NCBI RefSeq assembly: GCF_016735115.1
Contig: NZ_JAERQJ010000003.1
Span: 620,001-684,000 of the forward strand
Direction of reading: 5' to 3'
Length of the DNA stretch: 64,000 nt
Origin: Aquimarina mytili
Lineage (GTDB): Bacteria; Bacteroidota; Bacteroidia; Flavobacteriales; Flavobacteriaceae
The notes under the pieces were generated by a model. It did no database searches, was not told the DNA's origin, and was given only the letters and a program-made list of their open reading frames with translations. The translations under genes were made by a program, and so were the position numbers. Below are positions 43,199-51,320 of this stretch, in pieces (position 1 is the stretch's first letter; every line of letters starts with the position of its first letter).

Positions 43199-44008
43199 CT
43201 AGAGTTGCGATATGGCCTTTGCCAATTCTTCTATTTTATGGATATCTTCAATGTTTGCATACCTCAGATTTTTAATAAATATATTTGTATTTATGAATTC
43301 AATTTCAAGGTTTTTGTACTGTTCTATCTTTTCCAGAATTCTCTTGACTTGAGCTGTGTTTTTTGTTTTTTCAAAAATAAAGGTTTCATAAATAGCTAAT
43401 TTAAAATCATTAGTATTCTTTACTTTGCTTATCAATTTTTCGATTGATGTTTTTTCTCTGAAATAATAATGCCCTAGATCAAAATTAACTGGCAACCAAA
43501 ACATTACTTGTCTTTCTGCGTAGTAAGACCCTACACTATAAGGTATATCACTACTCGATCCTAATTCTACATACACAATCAAAAAAACACCCTCTCCATT
43601 TTTTAGCTTAAAAGGATTTGAATATCTATAGATATTATATTGGTTCAGGATTTTAGTCTGTTCAAGTATGTTTCTCTGGTCATTATCAAATGTTAGCTTA
43701 GTGCAATTTCTTTTCAAATAATTAAAAGCTCTTTCAGTCTTTTTTTCTTCTTCGGTATATAATTTTTCTATTTCAGTTTCTGGAACAATTCCAAAATCAT
43801 TCTCTACACCTTCATGATAGCCCTTTTCCAATTGTTCTAAAGTAAGTCTCGTTCCTGTTTCTGGATCAATAATATATTCGTCTTTTAAATTTTCATCAAT
43901 CTTTTTGTAATATATATTGTTGTTTTTAATACTTCGAAAACCTAACCAAAGTATCGATCCAGAAATACAACAGAAAAATATGATCACAGCGATAACTTCA
44001 TAATCCAT
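43199..44008 (-). CDS. Membrane-anchored protein of unknown function
   Basis: 269 residues. One N-terminal transmembrane helix ('VIAVIIFFCCISGSILWLGF'), then a charged soluble domain. 'IIDPETGTRLTLEQLEKGYH' and 'VFLIVYVELGSSSDIPYSVG' are noticeable but I recognise no family. It lies on the opposite strand between kinase 1 and the response regulator, thus splitting the pair. It could be a later insertion or an accessory to the signalling system. Confidence 0.65.
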   Translation of the reverse strand: MDYEVIAVIIFFCCISGSILWLGFRSIKNNNIYYKKIDENLKDEYIIDPETGTRLTLEQLEKGYHEGVENDFGIVPETEIEKLYTEEEKKTERAFNYLKRNCTKLTFDNDQRNILEQTKILNQYNIYRYSNPFKLKNGEGVFLIVYVELGSSSDIPYSVGSYYAERQVMFWLPVNFDLGHYYFREKTSIEKLISKVKNTNDFKLAIYETFIFEKTKNTAQVKRILEKIEQYKNLEIEFINTNIFIKNLRYANIEDIHKIEELAKAISQL

Positions 44009-44169
44009 AAAGCGTTTTTTTTAATGTTAATAATATCTTTTTTTGATAGTTAATTAAAAGTCTTTATAAAACAATTTCATTTCAAAAAGGCTAGTAATAA
44101 TGTAATCGAATTCTTTATTAAGTATAGTTTACTTTTTTGTAAAGTTTCATCAATAGTTATAAAAAAAAC

Positions 44170-44241
44170 TCACTTTTTTTGGTTATTTGAGCCCCTCACG
44201 GTTTTGGGTGAAGTGTTTTATTCAAAATTGTATTTCCTTTG
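44170..44241 (+). promoter_or_regulatory. Promoter with two tandem TCAC-N8-GTGA-type dyads before the response regulator
   Basis: TCACTTTTTTTGGTTA (44170-44185) and TCACGGTTTTGGGTGA (44196-44211), each two mismatches from the consensus TCACTGTTTTTGGTGA. Exactly 22 nt after the second comes TTCCTTTG (44234-44241), a -7-like box lacking TA. The ATG follows 41 bp later. Two sites 26 bp apart in front of the regulator gene suggest autoregulation. Confidence 0.65.
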
Positions 44242-44282
44242 CATTAAGATTTCAATAACCGGCATTAAATTGCTTCATAGCT

Positions 44283-44924
44283 ATGGAGAAAAAAATAAAA
44301 CTGTTTTTAGTAGATGATCACAAAATGTTTTTACAAGGCATTTTTTCTATACTTGACGAAATACCGCATTTTACTATAGCTGGTATTGCTAATGATGGAA
44401 AAGAAGCATTAACCAAATTAAAAACATTAGATACCGACGTTTTAATTACGGATATAGAAATGCCCAAAATGGATGGGCTTGAACTCATCAAAGAAATAAA
44501 AAAGATTAATCCAGGTATTAAAGTAATCATTACGAGTTCTTACGGAAAAATATCTATGATTGAAAAAGCCAAAAATCTGGATGTCGAAGGATATCTATTT
44601 AAATGTGCCGGAAAAATAGAATTGCTTAATGCTATACATACAGTTTTTGAAGGAGAAAAATATTTTTCCGAAGAGGTCCAAAAAATTCATAATGAAAGTC
44701 TTTTTTCCTCAAAAAAAACAAAAGAAAACAAAGTAAGCTTAAGTCCACGAGAAATGGATGTTTTGAAGTGCATATCACAAGAAAAAAGCACTCAAGAAAT
44801 TTCAGAAACACTACACATTTCAATTAATACAGTAGATACGCATAGAAAAAATTTAATGCGAAAAATAGGAGCTAAAAATATGGTCGGTTTGGTTAAATAC
44901 GCGATACAGCAAGGTCTAATCTAA
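44283..44924 (+). CDS. NarL/LuxR-family response regulator
   Basis: 213 residues. Receiver domain with acidic pair D11-D12 ('LFLVDDHKMF'), phospho-acceptor D57 ('LITDIEMPKMDG'), Thr/Ser switch 'VIITSS', and Lys in 'GYLFKCAG'. LuxR HTH at about 148-210 ('LSPREMDVLKCISQEKSTQE', 'ISETLHISINTVDTHRKNL'). It would be phosphorylated by the HisKA_3 kinases at 41238 and/or 47654, the only two kinases in the element, and bind DNA as a dimer. It is the best candidate to bind the repeated 16-bp dyads, since its own promoter has two of them. Confidence 0.93.
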   Translation: MEKKIKLFLVDDHKMFLQGIFSILDEIPHFTIAGIANDGKEALTKLKTLDTDVLITDIEMPKMDGLELIKEIKKINPGIKVIITSSYGKISMIEKAKNLDVEGYLFKCAGKIELLNAIHTVFEGEKYFSEEVQKIHNESLFSSKKTKENKVSLSPREMDVLKCISQEKSTQEISETLHISINTVDTHRKNLMRKIGAKNMVGLVKYAIQQGLI

Positions 44925-45002
44925 CCCAACAATATTTTCTTCAAAATATCAACTGCTTTAGATATCTTTTTTTTAATCCCTGGAAGCAGTGAAGTCCTAA
45001 TT

Positions 45003-45048
45003 TCACCAAAAACAGTGAATATTATGTAGTGTTTAATTATCAAATTTG
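45003..45048 (+). promoter_or_regulatory. Promoter with 16-bp dyad, for the GG-leader peptide genes
   Basis: TCACCAAAAACAGTGA (45003-45018), the exact sequence found (in minus-strand sense) at 38343-38358, followed after exactly 22 nt by CAAATTTG (45041-45048), one base from TAnnTTTG. The first peptide ATG is 42 bp further. Confidence 0.75.
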
Positions 45049-45089
45049 ATGCATACAAACTTTGAATTATTAATTAAAACTCAAATATT

Positions 45090-45296
45090 ATGATTAAAAA
45101 TATTTTAAATCTAAATGGTACTCAAGAAATTAACAGAGCACAGCAAAAAACTATCAATGGAGGAATTGGCTTACCTTCTAATGATGATTGTGGATGTATC
45201 GTAATGGGACCACGTGGATATTTAGAAATTATCGCCGTTTCATGTAGCAGTACATGTCCTGATGGATCAACTCCAAAACCTGGCTTAGGTTCATAA
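45090..45296 (+). CDS. Double-glycine-leader Cys-rich peptide 1
   Basis: 68 residues. Leader 'MIKNILNLNGTQEINRAQQK' + TINGG with Gly-Gly at 24-25, as in bacteriocin/ComC-type precursors cut by C39 peptidase transporters. The 43-residue core has four Cys in C-x-C and C-x-x-x-C pairs ('DDCGCIVMG', 'SCSSTC') and a Pro/Gly-rich end. Two relatives follow directly. Likely secreted and matured into a small disulfide peptide (bacteriocin or signal). No peptidase-ABC transporter is seen in the window. Confidence 0.75.
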   Translation: MIKNILNLNGTQEINRAQQKTINGGIGLPSNDDCGCIVMGPRGYLEIIAVSCSSTCPDGSTPKPGLGS

Positions 45297-45308
45297 AACT
45301 AATTTGAA

Positions 45309-45509
45309 ATGAAAAATAAGCTATTAAACATAACTGGTATTGTAAAACTTACCAAAAGGGATCAAGCATCAATTCATGGAAGTGATTTTTCTGTTGGTGG
45401 CCTAAACAATTGCTTCAGGTTTTGCAGAAATGATAACGACTGTGGAGATTGCGGTGCTCTATACACCTGTAAAGAAGGAATGTATGGTGGTATTTGTGAA
45501 CTTCGATAA
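45309..45509 (+). CDS. Double-glycine-type leader Cys-rich peptide 2
   Basis: 66 residues, 12 bp after peptide 1. Leader 'MKNKLLNITGIVKLTKRDQA' + SIHGS; the usual Gly-Gly at 24-25 is Gly-Ser here. The core has six Cys ('NNCFRFCRNDNDCGDCG', 'YTCKEG', 'GGICELR'), a knottin-like spacing with a C-x-x-x-x-D-C motif shared with peptide 3. Whether the GS site is processed is uncertain. Confidence 0.72.
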   Translation: MKNKLLNITGIVKLTKRDQASIHGSDFSVGGLNNCFRFCRNDNDCGDCGALYTCKEGMYGGICELR

Positions 45510-45591
45510 GCCAAACCTTTTTTCACACATAAGACATATCCCCCGAATGTCTATAAAATTTCGGGTAATTCTAATTCTTAAAATTATAACT

Positions 45592-45768
45592 ATGCTAAAA
45601 AACATTCTAAACCTTAATGATGCTAAAAGTTTAACTAAAAACGAGCAAAAATCAATTCATGGTGGCTCACAAAGTGGGACAATTAGTTGTAGAACAAGAA
45701 GAGACTGTTTTGTTGCTACAGGAGAGTTTGATTGGGCCTGTAATCAAGGACAATGCATCCCTTTATAA
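45592..45768 (+). CDS. Double-glycine-leader Cys-rich peptide 3
   Basis: 58 residues from the ATG at 45592 (an upstream in-frame ATG at 45430 overlaps peptide 2 and gives no leader, so is rejected). Leader 'MLKNILNLNDAKSLTKNEQK' + SIHGG, Gly-Gly at 24-25, very similar to peptide 1. The core has four Cys ('ISCRTRRDCF', 'WACNQGQCIPL'). Probably the last gene of the peptide operon; a hairpin follows at 45796-45828. Confidence 0.75.
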   Translation: MLKNILNLNDAKSLTKNEQKSIHGGSQSGTISCRTRRDCFVATGEFDWACNQGQCIPL

Positions 45769-45795
45769 TAGAACAACAATTGAATGATGTTAAAT

Positions 45796-45828
45796 TGCCG
45801 ATTATCTACACAAAACAGGTAATCGGCA
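45796..45828 (+). terminator. Hairpin after the peptide genes
   Basis: TGCCGATTA and TAATCGGCA form a perfect 9-bp stem with a 15-nt loop, 28 bp after the stop of peptide 3. Only a weak T stretch follows ('TCAATCTTTA'). Confidence 0.5.
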
Positions 45829-45852
45829 TCAATCTTTAATAATCAAACAACA

Positions 45853-46727
45853 ATGAAAAAAACAATTTTCAAAACGATATCAGTTTTAATCCTTTCTATT
45901 CTTATTAGTAGTTGTGAAAAGAGTGATGACCAAGTTTTCGATATTACAAACTGAAGCGCCTTTAAAAGTTTATATGGGTGAAGAACTGGATAATATGGGG
46001 GAAGAATTGATCGGAGCTAATGCCCAAAATAGTCTTTTTAGGATAGTGGGTGGTGAAGGTCCTATTATATTTGATTTTTGAGGCAGGAAAAAGAATCCCA
46101 TTTGTTGGAAGTGTAGTCATAGTTGAAACAAACGAAAGCAATTTTACATGGTATACAGAAGGAAGTTTTAAAATTCTTGGAGATCCAAACGCAAGAAGAG
46201 TAAGAGTCCAAAGAAATAGCCTTGAGGAAGGTGCAATAGGACTTATTACATCCTCTTTAGATTATGCTCAAATAAACTTTTGCAAAGCACCTCCTTATGC
46301 CCAATGTCCTGATAATACAGACACCTTAATGCTAGCAGGTTCTAATAGAATTGTACAAGTCCGAAATTTCACAGAAGGGTTTACCTACGAGTGGAAAGTA
46401 ATCAATAGCGGCAATACCATTAACGCAACCGGAAGAAGAATTACATTACCCAAAGGTAGCTCAACGGTTACTCTAACCGTATTAAATAAGATTAATAATA
46501 CAATCCCAATAAGTATTTGCCTGAAGGTAACAAGAACTCAAAATTTCACATTTAATGATCCTCCTCCTTGTCCTTTAAAGAACAATTCGTTTATACGAAT
46601 AGACGAAGGTAGTAGAACTGATTATGCCCAGAATCATAATAATTCTTTTACATACACTTGGACCGTTGTTAAAGAAAATAATACATATCACGGTACTGGA
46701 AGAAGTATTAATGTTGGAGTGGGAAGT
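45853..46727 (+). pseudogene. Frameshifted, truncated lipoprotein with PKD-like repeats
   Basis: Begins with a good lipoprotein signal ('KTISVLILSILISSCEKSDD') at 45853, then stops in frame after 33 codons; the sequence continues in another frame ('EAPLKVYMGEELDNMGEELI', 'GANAQNSLFRIVGGEGPIIF') and, after a second shift near 46070, in a third ('AGKRIPFVGSVVIVETNESN'). The last frame encodes two similar beta domains ('GFTYEWKVINSGNTINATGR', 'SFTYTWTVVKENNTYHGTGR'). At about 46725 the homologous sequence ends abruptly against the tail of a GNAT fragment on the other strand; the last about 35 codons of the open frame are antisense to that fragment. So the gene has two frameshifts and a 3' deletion junction. 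Confidence 0.75.
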
Positions 46728-46912
46728 ATAAAATATTCGCCCCCGTCCTTTATTTGTTGTTCAATAGCTTCAACCGTTTGGTATTTTTCTATAAAATATT
46801 GTGTATGCTCTTTTGGAATGCTATCATCGTAAAACTCATGTAATATCTTTCTTGCTAATGATTCAATAATTTCTAAATCTTCATTATTATTGACTTTTCT
46901 AATTTCTAACAT
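46722..46912 (-). pseudogene. Truncated GNAT acetyltransferase (N-terminal part)
   Basis: Minus strand from an ATG at 46912: 'EIRKVNNNEDLEIIESLARK', 'ILHEFYDDSIPKEHTQYFIE', 'KYQTVEAIEQQIKDGGEYFI', the first about 63 residues of a GNAT enzyme of about 150. Then it joins the truncated lipoprotein gene. It starts 6 bp after the stop of the intact GNAT at 46919, so the two were once an operon of related acetyltransferases. Confidence 0.75.
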
Positions 46913-46918
46913 ACTATT

Positions 46919-47353
46919 TTAATATGGATTACTAATCTTCATGTAAATTCGACTATTCTTTTGTTTAAACTCAAGGCCTTTATAAAGATTAATTGCCGAT
47001 TTTCTTTCGTCTTCTGTAAAAAGTAAAATTTCAGACAACCCTTTTTCTTTCCCAACTTCTAATAGTTTTGCTACTAATTTTCTTCCAATCCCTTTTTCTC
47101 TAAAGTTCAAGTCAACTACCACATCTTCTACCCAACCTTTATTTCCCGATATTACTTTATAGGTGCACATAGAAGCTATTCCTACTATTTTGTCTTGCTC
47201 TATGCAGTATACAATAGTAATTGGATTTTCTTGAGTAAGAATTTCTACAAGTTTAAGCTGTTTTTTGTTTGGGCTTAATTGTTTAAATAATTCTGAAACT
47301 TGATCCTGAATGGTTGAAGTTATATCTGTTTTATAAAGTATTTCAATCCTCAT
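46919..47353 (-). CDS. GNAT-family N-acetyltransferase
   Basis: 144 residues. GNAT core: motif A 'WVEDVVVDLNFREKGIGRKL' with acetyl-CoA loop R-E-K-G-I-G-R, 'VAKLLEVGKEKGLSEILLFT' and motif B 'SAINLYKGLEFKQKN' ending in 'RIYMKI'. Transfers an acetyl group from acetyl-CoA to an amine of unknown identity. A decayed copy of its middle part is at 35420-35592 in the same element. Confidence 0.9.
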   Translation of the reverse strand: MRIEILYKTDITSTIQDQVSELFKQLSPNKKQLKLVEILTQENPITIVYCIEQDKIVGIASMCTYKVISGNKGWVEDVVVDLNFREKGIGRKLVAKLLEVGKEKGLSEILLFTEDERKSAINLYKGLEFKQKNSRIYMKISNPY

Positions 47354-47555
47354 CCTTTTCGTTTAATTAATATATTTTTCGCATAAACAATCTAAATATT
47401 CATCAGAACAATAAGTACTATAGTATTCATCAACCTAAAATCAAACTCAATTCGAATTTATGCTCAAAATAATCAGTAAAACTTATGTCTTTTTATTATT
47501 TCTATTGAGATATACCTTTTGAAACCAAAAATATTTTTAGCAAAGACAAAATCCA

Positions 47556-47571
47556 TCACTGTTTTTGGTGA
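47556..47571 (+). promoter_or_regulatory. 16-bp dyad before sensor kinase 2
   Basis: TCACTGTTTTTGGTGA, the reverse complement of the 45003 site. The -7 candidate downstream is weaker (AACCCTTTTG, with TTTG two bases later than in the other promoters). The stretch ATAACCCTTTT also occurs before kinase 1 (41171-41181). The kinase 2 ATG is at 47654. Confidence 0.6.
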
Positions 47572-47653
47572 TTTTTGTGCTTAATTAAAGTATAACCCTT
47601 TTGCAAGTACAAACAGGCGATGAACGAATAAGTTAAAATTAATACATTTGCCT

Positions 47654-49765
47654 ATGCTTAAATTACCATTACGAGCTTTTCTCTTTCTCCTTTTACCTAT
47701 ATCATTAACTACTTTTGCACAAGATAATGATACTAAATTGTCCTATGAAGAAAATATCTACAATAGAGAAAAGAAGCATATCGATAAAACAAATGAACTC
47801 CTAAATAGAGGAGATGAAAAAGTATACAAAAAAGCACATGAGCTACTTACAATATTAAAAGCAAAAAGATCTCTAGTAAATGTTAATATAATATTGGCGC
47901 AATATTTTAAAAATAAAGCTTTCATAGATTCTTCTATTTTTTATGTTAATGAAGCTTTAAAATTTAATATATCTAATGACACTCTTCAGGCAAAAATACA
48001 ATCTTCAGCATATAATACACTAGCTACTAATTACACTATTAAAGGTTTATTTGAGGAAAGTAAAAAATGGCATCTTAAAGGAATTGAGGCAGCTGAAAAA
48101 TTTAATGAAGAGTATTTTTATTATGCTAATACACATGGTTTAGCAAGAGCATATATGGAAATAGGGGATTTTGAAAAATCATTGAAGCTTTTCAAAAAAT
48201 GTTTGGAATACAAAGAAGAGAAACAAATAATTTATGGTAGTTATATCAACATAGGTAGTGTTTATGCAATGCTAGAGGATTTTGAACTTTCTGAGAAATA
48301 TCTGCAAAAAGGATTAATATTAGCTAAAAAAGACAGTAGCCACTATGCGCACGCGGTAATTACAGAAAATCTTGCTTCTAATGCTCAAGATCAAGGTAAA
48401 TATGACGAGGCGATTTCTCTATATAACAAAACAATCAAACTATCAGAACAATATGGTTTTTATCAATTAGCTCTAATATCTCGAATGGATATAGGAAATA
48501 TTTTACTTAATCAAAAAAAATATCAGGAAGCAGAAACTTTATATCTAAAAGCTTTAGATCAAGCTATAAAACTGGGGTATTTAGAACAGCAGTTTATTGT
48601 TTATGACAACCTAAAGCAGATAGCATTAAATCAATTGGATTATAAAAATGCTTTTAATTACACCTCAAAATATTATCATTTAAAAGATTCCGTCAATATT
48701 TTACAAAAAGATAAAGAGATTAATGAGCTCGAGGTGAAATATCAAACTACGCAAAAAGAAAAAGAAATTCTACTCCTACAAGTAGAAAACAAAAATCGTA
48801 AACTTGAGCTAGAGATTGAAAAAAAAGAAAATGAAAATCAAATTTTATCTCTACAATGTAGTGCAGAACAAATAGAGGTTGAGAACGTTTTACTAAAAAA
48901 AGACCAGGAAATTAAACAAGCTGATTTAAAAATAAAAGAAGCTAACCTGGCAAGACAAAAAACCATTAGAAACATAATTTTGTATTCTTTTTTGGTTATC
49001 TTAATACCAATCATTGGTTTGTTGTCGGTTTATTATCAAAAACATAGAACACAAAGGCAATTAAATAAAAAGCAAGAAGAAGTAAACCAACAAAAAATCT
49101 CAACCTTACTCAATGAGCAAGAACTAAAAATGATCAAAGCCTCTATTGATGGACAAGACAAAGAAAGAAAACGAATTGCCCAAGAGTTACATGACAGTAT
49201 TTGTGGCAATATTGCTGCTATAAAACTACAACTAAGTAATGTTGTAAATGATGTGCAAGGGAGTTCTTTACAAACTATTAATGTGCAATTAAACGACACT
49301 TATGATCAAGTCCGTAATCTTTCTCACAACTTACTTCCCAAAAAATTTATTCATAATAATTTCTGTGACGTCCTTGAAGAATATTTTACCAGTATAGGAG
49401 ATGCTAGTAAACTTATTACCACTTTTACTGTTTACCCAAGAGAAGAAATAAATCTTCTTGAAGAGTTGATACAGATAGAAACTTTTAAAATCACCCAAGA
49501 GTTGATAACCAATACGATTAAACACGCCAATGCTTCATCTGTAGAATTACAATTAACTTTATCAGAAAGTATATTAAATGTTTTATTTGAAGACAACGGT
49601 GTTGGCTTTGATACAAAACACTTTAAGTCTGGTATCGGATTAGAAAACATTAAAAACCGGTTACAAAACATGTCGGGGATATTATCTATAGATTCCAGAA
49701 TTCACAGAGGTACAATAATAAATATAGAAATTCCAACCTTAGTCAAAAATATTGAAGAAGTGTAA
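47654..49765 (+). CDS. TPR sensor histidine kinase (HisKA_3), kinase 2
   Basis: 703 residues from the ATG at 47654 (an in-frame TTG lies two codons earlier). Signal peptide 'LPLRAFLFLLLPISLTTFAQ', TPR array over about 60-350 ('GLARAYMEIGDFEKSLKLFK', 'NIGSVYAMLEDFELSEKYLQ'), coiled coil, transmembrane helix ('IRNIILYSFLVILIPIIGLL'), HisKA_3 'RKRIAQELHDSICGNIAAIK' with His at about 513, HATPase_c with 'ELITNTIKHANASSVEL', 'EDNGVGFD', 'GIGLENIKNRLQNMSG'. Same architecture as kinase 1 but without an adjacent response regulator, so both may feed the single regulator at 44283, giving two sensors and one output. Confidence 0.9.
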   Translation: MLKLPLRAFLFLLLPISLTTFAQDNDTKLSYEENIYNREKKHIDKTNELLNRGDEKVYKKAHELLTILKAKRSLVNVNIILAQYFKNKAFIDSSIFYVNEALKFNISNDTLQAKIQSSAYNTLATNYTIKGLFEESKKWHLKGIEAAEKFNEEYFYYANTHGLARAYMEIGDFEKSLKLFKKCLEYKEEKQIIYGSYINIGSVYAMLEDFELSEKYLQKGLILAKKDSSHYAHAVITENLASNAQDQGKYDEAISLYNKTIKLSEQYGFYQLALISRMDIGNILLNQKKYQEAETLYLKALDQAIKLGYLEQQFIVYDNLKQIALNQLDYKNAFNYTSKYYHLKDSVNILQKDKEINELEVKYQTTQKEKEILLLQVENKNRKLELEIEKKENENQILSLQCSAEQIEVENVLLKKDQEIKQADLKIKEANLARQKTIRNIILYSFLVILIPIIGLLSVYYQKHRTQRQLNKKQEEVNQQKISTLLNEQELKMIKASIDGQDKERKRIAQELHDSICGNIAAIKLQLSNVVNDVQGSSLQTINVQLNDTYDQVRNLSHNLLPKKFIHNNFCDVLEEYFTSIGDASKLITTFTVYPREEINLLEELIQIETFKITQELITNTIKHANASSVELQLTLSESILNVLFEDNGVGFDTKHFKSGIGLENIKNRLQNMSGILSIDSRIHRGTIINIEIPTLVKNIEEV

Positions 49766-49995
49766 AATGTAATTTTATTGTATTTCTTTTGAAAACTAAT
49801 AAATAGCAATAATTAAAAATTAAAAGACTACAACATTACTATAGATAAAATAAATCATATATTAGTTACAAATGAATTAAAAAAAGCCATATCAAAAAAC
49901 TAGCAAATCGGCTTATATTTATCCAAAAATAGAAACGAAGTTTATAGATAAACTGGATTTTACTACAATTTGAGCACCATTAATTTCTATAAAGA

Positions 49996-51099
49996 TTGAA
50001 TACAACAATATTAGATTTTACAATTATCGCCAGTAGTCTTATAGGATGTTTTATAAGCATCTCATTAGTCACTACTTCTTTTTATAAAAGCCGTGCAAAT
50101 AACTATCTCTCATTATCATTGTTTTTACTAATAAGTTTAACCTTTTTAGGATGGTATAATTCAGAAAATGAGGTTTTGATATTCTTAAATAGTATCATGT
50201 TGGATTTTCTGGTTGCCGTCACTTTATTTACCTATTTTCTAATTCAAATTCGGCACGAGTATCTTAAAAAAGGTTGGTATAAATGGTTGTACCTTCCTTT
50301 CTTTAGTTCTTTAATTATTGAAACTTTTCTTTCTTTAGATGCTAATTTTAACCTTTTTAATTTTTCATTTAAAGAAGATTCTGATGTTTTGATATACTAT
50401 ATTAAAGATAACATGTCATTTGCCTACAATGTATTTTTAATTTTTTGGGCGAGGTATTTAATACAATGGACCAATACTATTTCAGAAGACAAAAGGCGTT
50501 GGTTGTTAAGATTTAACCTTTTTATTATATGCATTATTATCAGTTGGCTATTGTCTAGAATAGAACTTCATTTTTTATATTCAGAATATGCTACCAATTT
50601 TTTATGGATAATGCTTTCTTTTTTATCGTGGTGGATATTGTATTACGGAGTGTTCAAACTACAGATAGTAGTTCAAAAAGATGAAATACATCAGTATTTA
50701 GTTTCAAAGAAAACAAACAAAACTGAAGTAAAAAAGAAAATAAGCAAGACAACTATTTCCAAAATTATTAATGAGTTATATGCATTAATGGATGATGAGG
50801 AGTTATACAAAAACCCGCTTTTAAGTAGGTTAGATCTGGCCACTCGATTAGGAACAAGTGAAGGGTATTTGTCACAGATAATAAATCAGGAAATCAACAA
50901 AAGTGTTATTCAATTTGTAAATGAATATCGAATCGAAGCTGCTAAAAATCTATTGCACGATCCGGTATTTAATAAGTATTCTATTGAAGCCATTGGTATG
51001 GAAGCTGGCTTCAAATCTAAAAGCGCTTTTTATAACGCCTTTAACACCAGTTTAGACATGTCCCCAGGTGCCTTCAGAAAGCTTCAAAAAAAGTCCTGA
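49996..51099 (+). CDS. Membrane AraC-family regulator
   Basis: 367 residues if started at the TTG at 49996; no upstream ATG in frame is available, and the first helix would be lost with the later ATG, so TTG is preferred. Six to seven transmembrane helices in residues 5-225 ('TIIASSLIGCFISISLVTTS', 'YLSLSLFLLISLTFLGWY', 'WLLRFNLFIICIIISWLLSR', 'LWIMLSFLSWWILYYGVFKL'), then a cytoplasmic AraC HTH at about 270-367 ('RLDLATRLGTSEGYLSQIIN', 'SIEAIGMEAGFKSKSAFYNA', 'FNTSLDMSPGAFRKL'). Such 7TM-AraC proteins are common in Flavobacteriia; ligand and targets unknown. Confidence 0.87.
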   Translation: MNTTILDFTIIASSLIGCFISISLVTTSFYKSRANNYLSLSLFLLISLTFLGWYNSENEVLIFLNSIMLDFLVAVTLFTYFLIQIRHEYLKKGWYKWLYLPFFSSLIIETFLSLDANFNLFNFSFKEDSDVLIYYIKDNMSFAYNVFLIFWARYLIQWTNTISEDKRRWLLRFNLFIICIIISWLLSRIELHFLYSEYATNFLWIMLSFLSWWILYYGVFKLQIVVQKDEIHQYLVSKKTNKTEVKKKISKTTISKIINELYALMDDEELYKNPLLSRLDLATRLGTSEGYLSQIINQEINKSVIQFVNEYRIEAAKNLLHDPVFNKYSIEAIGMEAGFKSKSAFYNAFNTSLDMSPGAFRKLQKKS

Positions 51100-51320
51100 T
51101 TCGTGTAATTCCCTTGTTTTAGTACGTCTTCGATTCTAAAATTGTTTTTTGCCTTTATGAAAAATATACTTTTACGAATAGATTGCAAATGCATTAGTTG
51201 TGTCGACTATAAACAAAATATATTATATAGAACAATTACTAAATGTAATTTTTCAGACATAGGAAATCATATTTGTAAATCAGTTTTTCAATGAATTATT
51301 AATAAAAAAACAAAAACTTT

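Noticed and set aside
46050-46832. A 260-residue plus-strand open frame
   Set aside because: Its N-terminus lacks the real start (lipoprotein signal is upstream in another frame) and its last about 35 residues are antisense of a GNAT fragment; annotated as pseudogene pieces instead.
47643-47650. TACATTTG as the -7 box of kinase 2
   Set aside because: It ends only three bases before the ATG at 47654, so the start site would fall in the coding region; also 71 nt from the dyad rather than about 22.
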